Positions 1 through 5,067 of a DNA stretch of 5,072 nucleotides are shown here, piece after piece. The stretch is from Desulfobacterales bacterium (lineage in GTDB: Bacteria; Desulfobacterota; Desulfobacteria; Desulfobacterales; C00003060): assembly GCA_020347085.1 (NCBI GenBank), contig CP070769.1, positions 2,090,680-2,095,751 of the forward strand, written 5' to 3'. Each line of letters opens with the position of its first letter. The first letter of the stretch is position 1. The notes beneath the pieces are model-generated. The model did not search any database. It was not told the DNA's origin and saw nothing but the letters and a program-made list of their open reading frames with translations. The position numbers and the translations under genes are program-made.

Positions 1-65
1 TCGCATGCCTGACAATTTCGACATTTGTTGATCTCATCTCGGAGCTTGTCCTCAGCACGCATCAT
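1..65 (-). CDS. N-terminus of a putative Fe-S (CxxCxxC) protein, truncated by the window edge
   Basis: Reading the minus strand from an ATG-ATG pair (65-63 and 62-60) gives about 21 codons that stay open to the window edge: Met-Met-Arg-Ala-Glu-Asp, then Lys-Leu-Arg-Asp-Glu-Ile-Asn-Lys and the motif C-R-N-C-Q-A-C. A GGGAG Shine-Dalgarno sequence lies at 74-70, four bases before the first ATG and seven before the second, so the second may be the true start. An in-frame TGA at 89-87 excludes an upstream start. An early CxxCxxC after a charged helix is typical of [4Fe-4S]-binding proteins such as HdrC/HdrD/GlcF-like (Fe-S) oxidoreductase subunits, where a CP usually follows; that part is outside the window. 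The frame, start and ribosome site are seen directly. The Fe-S assignment is inferred from seven residues, and no specific product can be named. Confidence 0.55.
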   Translation of the reverse strand, partial: MMRAEDKLRDEINKCRNCQAC

Positions 66-182
66 CTTTCTCCCACAGGAGCTTTGTCATTTGGACAGCC
101 GTCTGAAGTATCAGTTTCGCGTTAGTAGGTATCATAGAATTGCCGATGGGACACGCCTCGATTCATACGTCCATGTGAAGCC

Positions 183-204
183 TCCCCGCCCTAAAGGGCA
201 AGGA
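183..204 (+). repeat. Hairpin resembling an IS200/IS605 (TnpB) right-end stem-loop
   Basis: The plus strand folds as TCC-CC-GCCC-TAAA-GGGC-AA-GGA: GCCC (188-191) pairs with GGGC (196-199), then a CC/AA mismatch, then TCC (183-185) pairs with GGA (202-204). It is preceded by GTGAAGCC and followed by TTCAGC. From knowledge of the family, many IS200/IS605 elements carry at the right end, overlapping the omega RNA of TnpB, a GC-rich hairpin of this kind near a TTCA-type terminus. No TnpB-like C-terminus or zinc finger is seen upstream in any frame, so at most this is a relic. It could equally be a leader structure of the minus-strand gene at 1-65. Confidence 0.33.
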
Positions 205-214
205 TTCAGCCCTA

Positions 215-244
215 CGGCAGCACTCCGTGTCCGGGGAGCGAGCC
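215..244. repeat. Possible two-part stem-loop
   Basis: CGGC (215-218) can pair with GCCG (241-244), and inside it CTCC (223-226) can pair with GGAG (235-238), leaving an 8-base loop. It lies 10 bases after the IS605-like hairpin, so the two could form one structured RNA or element end. The pairing is short and could be chance in GC-rich sequence. Confidence 0.22.
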
Positions 245-463
245 GGTCGAAATGACTTAATATGGTCGTTTTATATGGTAATAACATAAGCACTGTTTAG
301 GTCCGGATCAAACACAAAGGGAAGTTTCCGATTGCTTGCCCAGGCTGTGGCCAAACCCAAGGTCAAGGTGACGGGCCTGTTTGAGGCTGCAAGGCAAAGG
401 AACCATCAAGATATTTTCAACATTGGTTATATGTGATTGGAAAAGCGGTCTGGAAGTTTTTTC

Positions 464-497
464 AAAACGCTTGACGTTTTCCCATGTTTATTACAGT
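464..497 (+). promoter_or_regulatory. Possible promoter with overlapping palindrome, upstream of the DUF2284 gene
   Basis: TTGACG (471-476) matches a sigma70 -35 box at five of six positions. TACAGT (492-497) is a weak -10 candidate at a short 15-base spacing. A perfect inverted repeat, AAAACG (464-469) and CGTTTT (475-480) with a 5-base spacer, overlaps the -35 box and could be an operator half-site pair. The sequence match is seen directly; promoter activity and any regulator are inferred. Confidence 0.22.
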
Positions 498-542
498 GTA
501 TATCGCCAGACATGGTAAACAAAATCGCAATCCCAATCAGTT

Positions 543-561
543 AGCCTGTCAGAACCAGGCT
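543..561 (+). promoter_or_regulatory. Stem-loop immediately before the ribosome binding site of the DUF2284 gene
   Basis: AGCCTG (543-548) and CAGGCT (556-561) form a perfect 6-bp stem with a 7-base loop. It ends three bases before the AAGGA (565-569) that is the only visible Shine-Dalgarno sequence for the ATG at 572. That AAGGA is only two bases from the start codon, which is unusually close. The hairpin could expose, hide or help position the ribosome site. The pairing is seen; a regulatory role is inferred. Confidence 0.3.
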
Positions 562-571
562 CTAAAGGACA

Positions 572-1126
572 ATGAACCGTCAAACAATTATAGAATATTT
601 GAAGGACTTGGGGGCTACTAATTGTCAATTCGTGGATGCCCGACTGCTTGTTCCTGAAGAGAGAATACGGAATTACTGCTGTGAAGACAAATGTGGCCGT
701 TACGACAAACATTTAACCTGCCCTCCCAATACAGGCACAGTTTCGGAAACAAGAGAAAAACTCAAAGGATTTAAGGCTGGCATTCTGGTCCAATATTGCA
801 GGAAAATAGATGTGCAGAACGATAAAGAAGGATTAAGAAAAACTAAACTTAAACTCCACCGTATGATTCTTGAAACAGAAAAGTATCTCAAGGAGAATCT
901 GGGTTTTAAAAATATCTGGGGAATGATTGGCGGAAACTGCGATCTGTGTGAGGAGTGTGCTGGATATAGAGACGAACCTTGCGAATATCCTGACGAGGCC
1001 AGGGCATCGATGGAGGCCTTCGCGATAGATGTAGTGGGTTTACTCAAGAGGTTAAACTTGGACACTGAATTTCGCGATGATAAGGTAACCTGGACAGGAA
1101 TCGTGTTGACGGATAGGGAAATATGA
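572..1126 (+). CDS. DUF2284 domain-containing predicted metal-binding protein
   Basis: This 184-residue soluble protein has the layout of the DUF2284 family of cysteine-rich, predicted metal-binding proteins, common in anaerobic bacteria and archaea and without an established biochemical role. Visible family marks are an N-terminal helix followed by Cys36-Cys37-x3-Cys41, Y44, and Cys50-Pro-Pro-Asn, typical of the first cysteine cluster. A second cluster follows at Cys123-x2-Cys126-x2-Cys129 with Cys137-x-Tyr-Pro, preceded by Gly120-Gly121. C18 and C76 are extra. The arrangement suggests Fe-S or zinc binding. There is no signal peptide or membrane segment, so it should be cytoplasmic. The length fits the family. 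The start is the ATG at 572, with AAGGA only two bases upstream. The cytochrome gene lies 139 bp downstream on the same strand, so cotranscription is possible but unproven. Family membership is a strong call; function is unknown. Confidence 0.85.
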   Translation: MNRQTIIEYLKDLGATNCQFVDARLLVPEERIRNYCCEDKCGRYDKHLTCPPNTGTVSETREKLKGFKAGILVQYCRKIDVQNDKEGLRKTKLKLHRMILETEKYLKENLGFKNIWGMIGGNCDLCEECAGYRDEPCEYPDEARASMEAFAIDVVGLLKRLNLDTEFRDDKVTWTGIVLTDREI

Positions 1127-1142
1127 CGGGAATTTCCAGCCG

Positions 1143-1159
1143 GCCTAAAATACTTAGGC
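1143..1159 (+). repeat. Small inverted repeat between the DUF2284 and cytochrome genes
   Basis: GCCTAA (1143-1148) and TTAGGC (1154-1159) form a 6-bp stem with a 5-base loop, 17 bases after the DUF2284 stop codon. No run of T follows, so it is a poor intrinsic terminator. It may stabilise the upstream mRNA or be chance. Confidence 0.25.
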
Positions 1160-1265
1160 GTGGCGAAACAAAGCGGCTAGCATGCGGATCAACTTTTGAT
1201 GATTTCGAATGCTTGTCGCTGCGGCATGCGAAATCGCTTTTGTTCGGCTGATGGATAATGACAAG

Positions 1266-1664
1266 ATGCGGCGGTGGCCAAGGGCTTTAACCGTAGTATT
1301 AGCAGTTCTTTTTGCACCCGTCGTTCTATGGGCAGCAGGGAAGGGCCCTACTTCTATTGTTTTTCAGACAAGTCTGGGATCAGTCACCTTTTTTCACAAT
1401 AACCACGGAAAATACGTAAAGGGCGACTGTGCTGTATGCCATCATATAAAAAGTGGCAAGAAAAAGGAGGCTTGCCGCAATTGCCACAAAAGGAAAACCG
1501 AAACTCTTGAGGGCGATCCGCTTTCTTTCTACGATGTCAAAATGTCACTTTGTAGAGGCTGCCACCGAGTAAAGAGGGCAGCCAACAAGGCATCAAAAGC
1601 TCCGGTCTTCTGTGAGGAATGTCATAATGTGAAAGAAATAAAATATTCGAATCCCGGTGCATGA
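1266..1664 (+). CDS. Periplasmic tetraheme cytochrome c3-like (class III cytochrome c family) protein
   Basis: A small exported multiheme electron carrier of 132 residues if started at 1266. Residues 1-24 form a Sec signal peptide: Met-Arg-Arg, then a Val/Leu/Ala-rich core ending Trp-Ala-Ala. The mature part has four CxxCH heme sites at C55-H59, C70-H74, C96-H100 and C116-H120. It also has the cytochrome c3 marks F43-H44-x2-H47, the distal ligands of hemes 1 and 3 in c3, and a CxxCHH with H60 as likely ligand of heme 2. All sites are CxxCH, whereas classical c3 often has Cx4CH at hemes 2 and 4. The usual fourth distal histidine is absent: the YYHVMH-type motif reads FYDVKM (88-93), placing Met93 where the ligand would be. 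Upstream in-frame ATGs at 1209 and 1251 are possible; none has a good ribosome site, and 1266 gives the cleanest signal peptide. The partner enzyme (hydrogenase, formate dehydrogenase or a membrane complex) is not visible here. Confidence 0.85.
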   Translation: MRRWPRALTVVLAVLFAPVVLWAAGKGPTSIVFQTSLGSVTFFHNNHGKYVKGDCAVCHHIKSGKKKEACRNCHKRKTETLEGDPLSFYDVKMSLCRGCHRVKRAANKASKAPVFCEECHNVKEIKYSNPGA

Positions 1665-1677
1665 TGATCGGTAAGTG

Positions 1678-1969
1678 GAGAGGGGGCCCTAGTGTCGTGT
1701 CTCACAAGTTAGTTCAAAAAACAGGTCTTTGCCATCAAGCCATTTTCCTTGCTCCGTGACCATTTTCGGGACGTCAGCTTCGTTCCGCTAAATCATAAGA
1801 ACTCGGGCCTAAGGCCCTCAAACAGCTTATGATTTCTTACGCTACACTTAACTGACGCCTCATAGCGCAGAGCTTCACTCCGTGCCCGAAAATGCTCAAT
1901 GTCGCTCGGAAAAGGCTTTCGGCTGGCGTTATAGTTCAGAGACGAGACACTGGGTTGGGCCTCCCTCTC
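1678..1969. repeat. Nested inverted-repeat (foldback / MITE-like) element between convergent genes
   Basis: The gap between the convergent cytochrome and solute-binding-protein genes is a long imperfect palindrome. From outside in: GAGAGGGGGCCC (1678-1689) with GGGCCTCCCTCTC (1957-1969, one gap); AGTGTCGTGTCTC (1691-1703) with GAGACGAGACACT (1939-1951, 11 of 13 paired); CATTTTCGGG (1761-1770) with CCCGAAAATG (1885-1894, 10 of 10); CGTCAG (1772-1777) with CTGACG (1852-1857); AAATCATAAG (1790-1799) with CTTATGATTT (1826-1835, 10 of 10); and a central GGGCCTAAGGCCC (1805-1817). CTCCGTG occurs as a direct repeat at 1752-1758 and 1878-1884. No transposase frame and no clear target-site duplication is seen. 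The architecture suits a non-autonomous foldback or MITE-like element, or a large RNA hairpin acting as a two-way terminator. The pairing is seen directly; mobility is inferred. Confidence 0.65.
1805..1817. terminator. Central GC-rich hairpin, possible bidirectional transcription stop
   Basis: GGGCC-TAA-GGCCC is a perfect palindromic core flanked by the longer AAATCATAAG/CTTATGATTT stem (1790-1799 and 1826-1835), together about 15 bp of stem with unpaired flanks. It lies between convergent genes, where a shared terminator is expected. There is no T-run directly after it on either strand, so Rho-independent termination in the classical form is not supported. Confidence 0.25.
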
Positions 1970-1981
1970 ATACAGATACGC

Positions 1982-3076
1982 CTATTTACACTGTTTCTTA
2001 GCTCCTTCCCACATTTCGCCGAATGCTTTTTCAGTCTTTTCGCTCATCACGCGCCAGATCGCAACCGTCTTGAAGTACTCGTTGTCACCCACGTGAAAGA
2101 GCTTTTTCTGCTCCGGCGTCACCAAGCCCCCTACATTATCCACCACCGGTGAAACGCCTTGGGACTTTACCACCTCTTGCTGGACTTCTGGTGATAGTTG
2201 AAAATTGATCCATTCCTCACACAGTTTTTTTACCTGTCCTTTGGCAGCCTGTGTGATGCACCAATAGTCAATCCAGGCTGTTCCCCCTTCCTTTGGGCTG
2301 GCTATGAGCCAGTGGCCGCCCTTGAGGTTCGCCTGCTGGGCTGCAAAACCCCAAGTCGTGGCGAGAGACAGTTCAGGGAACTCATCAGGGTTGGCTGCGC
2401 CATCCCAAAGAGTCTTTGCGTTTTTTGCCAGTATATTCAGCTTGCTTTGGACCTTGCCTCGATCCAGTTTGTCGATGTCGAATATGTCGTCATACGTATA
2501 CCCTAGATAAAGTGCGGTTATCCAGATATTGCATTTGTGAAAGTTGTTATTTATCGTGTATTTCCCGGCATATTGAGGGTCCCAAAGTATGCCCCAACTT
2601 GTGGGCGTCTCTTTCACCTTGTCCGTATTATAAGCCAACCCGTAAGGCCCACAGTTGTATGGCAGGCCATATCGTTCGCCTTCGTGTATTAATGACTGAT
2701 CATCCTTGAAAAAAGGAAGCATGTGTTTGAAGTTGGGTACGTTATCGAGGCGAACAGGTGACAGATAATAGCTATCCTTGTTGAAGCAGTAAAACCTTGG
2801 CGTTTTGGCTAGGTCTGCCGGGGGAGAAATCAGATCTGCAGTACCGTTCTTCGCTGCCATATAGAATTCATCCTGGTCTGTCGGATTGAAAATGGCTACG
2901 TCAACATCGATACCGTGCTTTTCCTTGACGAGTTTTTTAAAGCCATCCACAAACGGTTTAGCATACCCTTCCCAGCAGGTAATTCTGATTTTCTCAGAGG
3001 CTGCCTGGGCAGATTGGGCCGACAATGTCACTGTTACGAGAAAAGCGAGTACTATCATCCATGATATCTTTTTCAT
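1982..3076 (-). CDS. PotD-like extracellular solute-binding protein of an ABC transporter
   Basis: A 364-residue periplasmic binding protein of the spermidine/putrescine (PotD/PotF) type. Residues 1-25 are a Sec signal peptide ending Ser-Ala-Gln-Ala; there is no lipobox, so the mature protein should be free in the periplasm. PotD-like marks in order are Trp35-Glu-Gly-Tyr at the first strand, Tyr136-Gly-Leu-Pro-Tyr with Asn150 and Asp152 in the hinge region, Pro158-Thr-Ser-Trp and Leu164-Trp-Asp, and Glu263-Gly-Gly with Trp268-Ile-Asp270. The W-x-D matches the polyamine-contacting Trp/Asp pair of PotD, so a cationic ligand is plausible, but the substrate is not proven. The mature protein has seven cysteines (34, 97, 142, 182, 273, 286, 363), many for this family. 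The start is well set: GGAGG at 3090-3086 lies nine bases before the ATG. No permease or ATPase gene is adjacent in the window. Confidence 0.88.
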   Translation of the reverse strand: MKKISWMIVLAFLVTVTLSAQSAQAASEKIRITCWEGYAKPFVDGFKKLVKEKHGIDVDVAIFNPTDQDEFYMAAKNGTADLISPPADLAKTPRFYCFNKDSYYLSPVRLDNVPNFKHMLPFFKDDQSLIHEGERYGLPYNCGPYGLAYNTDKVKETPTSWGILWDPQYAGKYTINNNFHKCNIWITALYLGYTYDDIFDIDKLDRGKVQSKLNILAKNAKTLWDGAANPDEFPELSLATTWGFAAQQANLKGGHWLIASPKEGGTAWIDYWCITQAAKGQVKKLCEEWINFQLSPEVQQEVVKSQGVSPVVDNVGGLVTPEQKKLFHVGDNEYFKTVAIWRVMSEKTEKAFGEMWEGAKKQCK

Positions 3077-3085
3077 TTTCTCAGT

Positions 3086-3120
3086 CCTCCAAACAGTTTG
3101 TTAAACCCTCTGTACAGTTT
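3086..3120 (-). promoter_or_regulatory. Strong ribosome binding site and repeated AAACTGT upstream of the solute-binding-protein gene
   Basis: On the minus strand GGAGG (3090-3086) is the Shine-Dalgarno sequence. Just upstream, AAACTGT occurs twice (3120-3114 and 3099-3093), 21 bp apart start to start, about two helical turns. Each copy is part of a short palindrome: CTGTACAG at 3117-3110 and AAACTGTTT at 3099-3091. The spacing suits a dimeric regulator, but there is no evidence for which one, and the inner copy abuts the ribosome site. Confidence 0.3.
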
Positions 3121-3142
3121 CGTCTACCCTAATCCTACAAGT

Positions 3143-3176
3143 TCAGCAGTGTCCGTAATCCTGAAATCCCTGCTGA
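3143..3176 (-). repeat. Inverted repeat between the VWA gene and the solute-binding-protein gene
   Basis: TCAGCAG (3143-3149) and CTGCTGA (3170-3176) are perfect 7-bp inverted copies separated by 20 bases, in the 142-bp gap between the two minus-strand genes. It could be a weak stem-loop at the end of the VWA transcript or a pair of operator half-sites for the downstream gene. No T-run follows on the minus strand. Confidence 0.28.
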
Positions 3177-3218
3177 CTCACCCCCTTTCTTTCGTAAAAG
3201 ACTTTTCTATATAAAACA

Positions 3219-4232
3219 CTAACCGGCCTTCCAAGCCCCAAGGAGAAAGGACCCTAATCCAACCAACAGGAAAAAAGGGGATAGGTCCAGCCATGCAAGC
3301 TCAACGCTTTTTGTTGCCTCGACACCCTTGGCCTGCTGTAAGATCGCTTTTATCAAATCTTCTGGAGCGCCTTCTTCATCTGCCCGGAAGTATTGCCCCC
3401 CTGTCATCGTGGCGATACGCTTTAAGGTTTCTTGAACTAATCTTGTTTTTAGATATAACCCATCTTCACCGACGTAGTAATCTAAAATGGTGGCACCATC
3501 CTCACTTCTGATAGGAATCAATACCCCCTTTCCAGTCCCAACGCCAACCGTGTATATTCTTATGCGCTTGTCTGCGGCGATTTGGGCAGATTCATAAAGG
3601 GAGGATTTGTCAAGTGTAATGTCTTCTCCATCGGATACGAGAATTATGGCTTTCGCTGCACCGTGCTCGGAGGCTTCCAGCATGTCAATCCCCGTTTTTA
3701 CGGCTTCGCCCAAATCACTGCCTGGGACCGTGATCTCAGCGTCATTGATGTGCTTGATAATGTAGCGGCAAAATGCATAGTCCCTTGTGAAAGGAACAAT
3801 CTCGATGCCCATGCTGGCACATATGAAGGCCCCTATTCTTTCACCCCGTAATTCAGATATGGTATTCAAGGCAAAATAGCGAGCGCGATTCAATCGATTA
3901 AAGACATTGAAGAGCTTTTTTCCTTCGGGGGGGAAAGGAACGTCTTCTGCCAGCATAGACTTAGAAATATCAATGCCCATGACCAATTCGATTCCTGCGC
4001 GATTGAAGTATATCTTTTCATACTGCACTTTTGGTTCAGCGAGGGAAATGGTAAGGGCGACGAGTGAAAAAGAAAACAAAAGAGTCGTCAGGACAATTGC
4101 TCCTCGTTTCTTTTGCCTCCTGGCAAACGAATAGAGCCATCTGTTGGACTTCCTGTAGGTTCCGAGTGAAACGAGGACGAGGCAAGGAATCGTAACCAAT
4201 AGCCAAAGATAGCGGATCTCGTTAAATAGCAT
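3219..4232 (-). CDS. BatA-like VWA-domain inner-membrane protein
   Basis: A 337-residue membrane protein with the BatA/BatB (aerotolerance-type) layout. Membrane segments lie near residues 9-25 and 46-65, a von Willebrand factor A domain spans about 80-290, and a C-terminal membrane segment spans about 316-334. The metal-ion-dependent adhesion site is complete: D88-x-S90-x-S92 (Asp-Ile-Ser-Lys-Ser-Met), S172 in Gly-Ser-Asp-Leu-Gly in place of the usual Thr, and D201 in Val-Ser-Asp-Gly-Glu-Asp. Pro147-Phe-Thr-Arg-Asp and Gly130-Glu-Arg-Ile-Gly also fit the family. The domain should face the periplasm and bind a divalent metal and a protein partner. In known operons such genes follow MoxR-type AAA ATPase and DUF58 genes; those would lie upstream, off the window. 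The ATG at 4232 is the first start after an in-frame stop at 4253-4251 and lacks a clear ribosome site. BatB cannot be excluded as the better name. Confidence 0.85.
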   Translation of the reverse strand: MLFNEIRYLWLLVTIPCLVLVSLGTYRKSNRWLYSFARRQKKRGAIVLTTLLFSFSLVALTISLAEPKVQYEKIYFNRAGIELVMGIDISKSMLAEDVPFPPEGKKLFNVFNRLNRARYFALNTISELRGERIGAFICASMGIEIVPFTRDYAFCRYIIKHINDAEITVPGSDLGEAVKTGIDMLEASEHGAAKAIILVSDGEDITLDKSSLYESAQIAADKRIRIYTVGVGTGKGVLIPIRSEDGATILDYYVGEDGLYLKTRLVQETLKRIATMTGGQYFRADEEGAPEDLIKAILQQAKGVEATKSVELAWLDLSPFFLLVGLGSFLLGAWKAG

Positions 4233-4281
4233 GCTTTGTATCGCGTGACGTTATAGTTTTGGTGTTACGGAAGAAAGACCC

Positions 4282-4301
4282 AGGCGGCGGTAACGCCACC
4301 T
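4282..4301 (-). terminator. Stem-loop between the hypothetical gene and the VWA gene
   Basis: Read on the minus strand, AGGTGGCG and CGCCGCCT pair over 8 bp with one G-U wobble and a 4-base TTAC loop. The stem starts one base after the TGA stop of the upstream gene (4305-4303) and is followed by GGGTCTTTCTTCC, only moderately T-rich. It is strong enough to act as a partial terminator or as a 3' mRNA stabiliser, which would set the expression of the VWA gene 50 bases downstream relative to its neighbour. The structure is seen; the effect is inferred. Confidence 0.42.
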
Positions 4302-4302
4302 C

Positions 4303-5067
4303 TCACTTTTCAACCTTTCTTTCGACAGGTTCTCCGGGTGCATAGCCGCCCTTTTCGGGAATGATCGCTTCCAAATTGTCTCTGAGCTCCAAGCGCTGTT
4401 CAGCCTCCAGTTTGGTAAACTTGAATTTTTTGACATACTGTTCCCCATGCAGGAGTTCGAGATTCCATCTAGGGATGTTCCTTTCAAAGCCCTCTGTATT
4501 TATCTGCGCCTTGTCGGCACTAGCAATGGCTAACTTGAGATCTGAAATAGCGTCCTTCATGGTTCCCATCACCTTTTTCCAGTTTCTTTCTGTTTCCAAT
4601 ACGATAAAGGCTGAAAGCAGATTGACGGATCCTTTTATATTGTAAATACGCCAGGCAACTGCCTCAGGTAGCAAATCGTTCTCTGTCAATACAAGGTTGC
4701 ACCTATCCTTCATATCCTGGAGGTGGCCCTGCAAATTGTCAAACAGCACCGGGACTTCTTTGTCAAGAACGGCGTTATATTTAACAAGCTGTATTTGATG
4801 CAAGATATCAAGGGCCACCAACCACTGGCGTTGAAGGATTCTCAATTGAATCTCAGGGAGAGAGGGTCTCAACGTTTTGTAGTGGTCTATAGCCTGACGG
4901 GGACCACTTATGGCGTCTGCAATTTGAAGCCCTTCTTGTAGCTGCCTGTGTTCGGTTCCGAGGTTACGGTATTGCCTGTATTGAAGCGCTTTGCTGGCAC
5001 CAAGTAAACCGAAAACAAGGGCTACCACGAGAGGCAGGAAAAAACGGATAAGATTTTTCATCAGCAT
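4303..5067 (-). CDS. Membrane-anchored helical protein of unknown function, in a Bat-type gene cluster
   Basis: A 254-residue protein with one N-terminal membrane segment (about 7-24, Leu/Val/Phe-rich after Met-Lys-Asn), followed by a mostly alpha-helical, charged domain that probably lies in the periplasm. I do not recognise a named family. Residues about 134-215 look like degenerate TPR-type helices: Ala136-x2-Trp-Arg-Ile-Tyr-Asn-x-Lys-Gly, then Lys171-Asp-Ala-Ile-Ser-Asp-Leu, then Asn197-Ile-Pro-Arg-Trp-Asn-Leu-Glu-Leu-Leu, similar to the Asn-Leu-Glu-Leu end of TPR units in Bat-operon proteins. The tail (239-254) is Gly/Pro and charged. There is one cysteine, C123. It lies 70 bp upstream of the VWA gene on the same strand, so they are probably cotranscribed and may act in one membrane complex. 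The start at 5067 or 5061 fits the membrane segment, but the frame stays open to the window edge, so an upstream start is possible. Confidence 0.7.
   Translation of the reverse strand: MLMKNLIRFFLPLVVALVFGLLGASKALQYRQYRNLGTEHRQLQEGLQIADAISGPRQAIDHYKTLRPSLPEIQLRILQRQWLVALDILHQIQLVKYNAVLDKEVPVLFDNLQGHLQDMKDRCNLVLTENDLLPEAVAWRIYNIKGSVNLLSAFIVLETERNWKKVMGTMKDAISDLKLAIASADKAQINTEGFERNIPRWNLELLHGEQYVKKFKFTKLEAEQRLELRDNLEAIIPEKGGYAPGEPVERKVEK

Larger units (their letters stand above)
66..571. other. Intergenic region between divergent genes, no convincing gene
   Basis: About 500 bases separate the leftward Fe-S-like gene from the rightward DUF2284 gene. Short open frames exist: 25-255 from a TTG start, and unstarted frames around 290-436 and 370-519. 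They lack ribosome sites, recognisable motifs or mutual consistency. One frame at 307-380 contains Cys-Pro-Gly-Cys-Gly, which could be a zinc-ribbon relic but stops within about 25 codons. The region holds an IS605-like hairpin (183-204), a second possible stem-loop (215-244), a 7-base direct repeat ATATGGT at 260-266 and 273-279 in AT-rich sequence, and possible promoter and leader structures nearer the DUF2284 start. It could be a decayed mobile-element insertion plus two divergent control regions. Confidence 0.5.

Noticed and set aside
221..233. Shared 13-base stretch with the foldback element (CACTCCGTG, one mismatch, CCG; compare 1876-1888)
   Set aside because: Twelve of 13 matches over such a short stretch, with unrelated flanks, do not show a second copy of the element.
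25..255. Plus-strand open frame of 76 codons from a TTG start
   Set aside because: It has a weak start, no ribosome site and no recognisable domain, and it runs across the IS605-like hairpin and opposite the Fe-S gene start.
290..519. Three short unstarted frames, one with Cys-Pro-Gly-Cys-Gly, looking like a decayed zinc-ribbon gene
   Set aside because: The frames do not join into one protein with a clear family, and each stops within about 25 to 50 codons. Frameshift decay cannot be shown by eye.
1209..1265. Extended N-terminus of the cytochrome from the ATG at 1209
   Set aside because: No ribosome site precedes it, and the added residues would bury the signal peptide that begins cleanly at 1266. 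It remains possible.
1678..1969. CRISPR array or tandem repeat in the convergent gap
   Set aside because: The repeated blocks are inverted and nested, not regularly spaced direct repeats with unique spacers.
1892..2152. Plus-strand open frame over the foldback element and the 3' end of the solute-binding-protein gene
   Set aside because: Most of it is antisense to a strong gene, and it begins inside an inverted-repeat arm without a ribosome site.
4251..4487. Minus-strand open frame of 78 codons
   Set aside because: It overlaps the 3' part of the 254-residue membrane-anchored protein gene in another frame and shows no domain or ribosome site.
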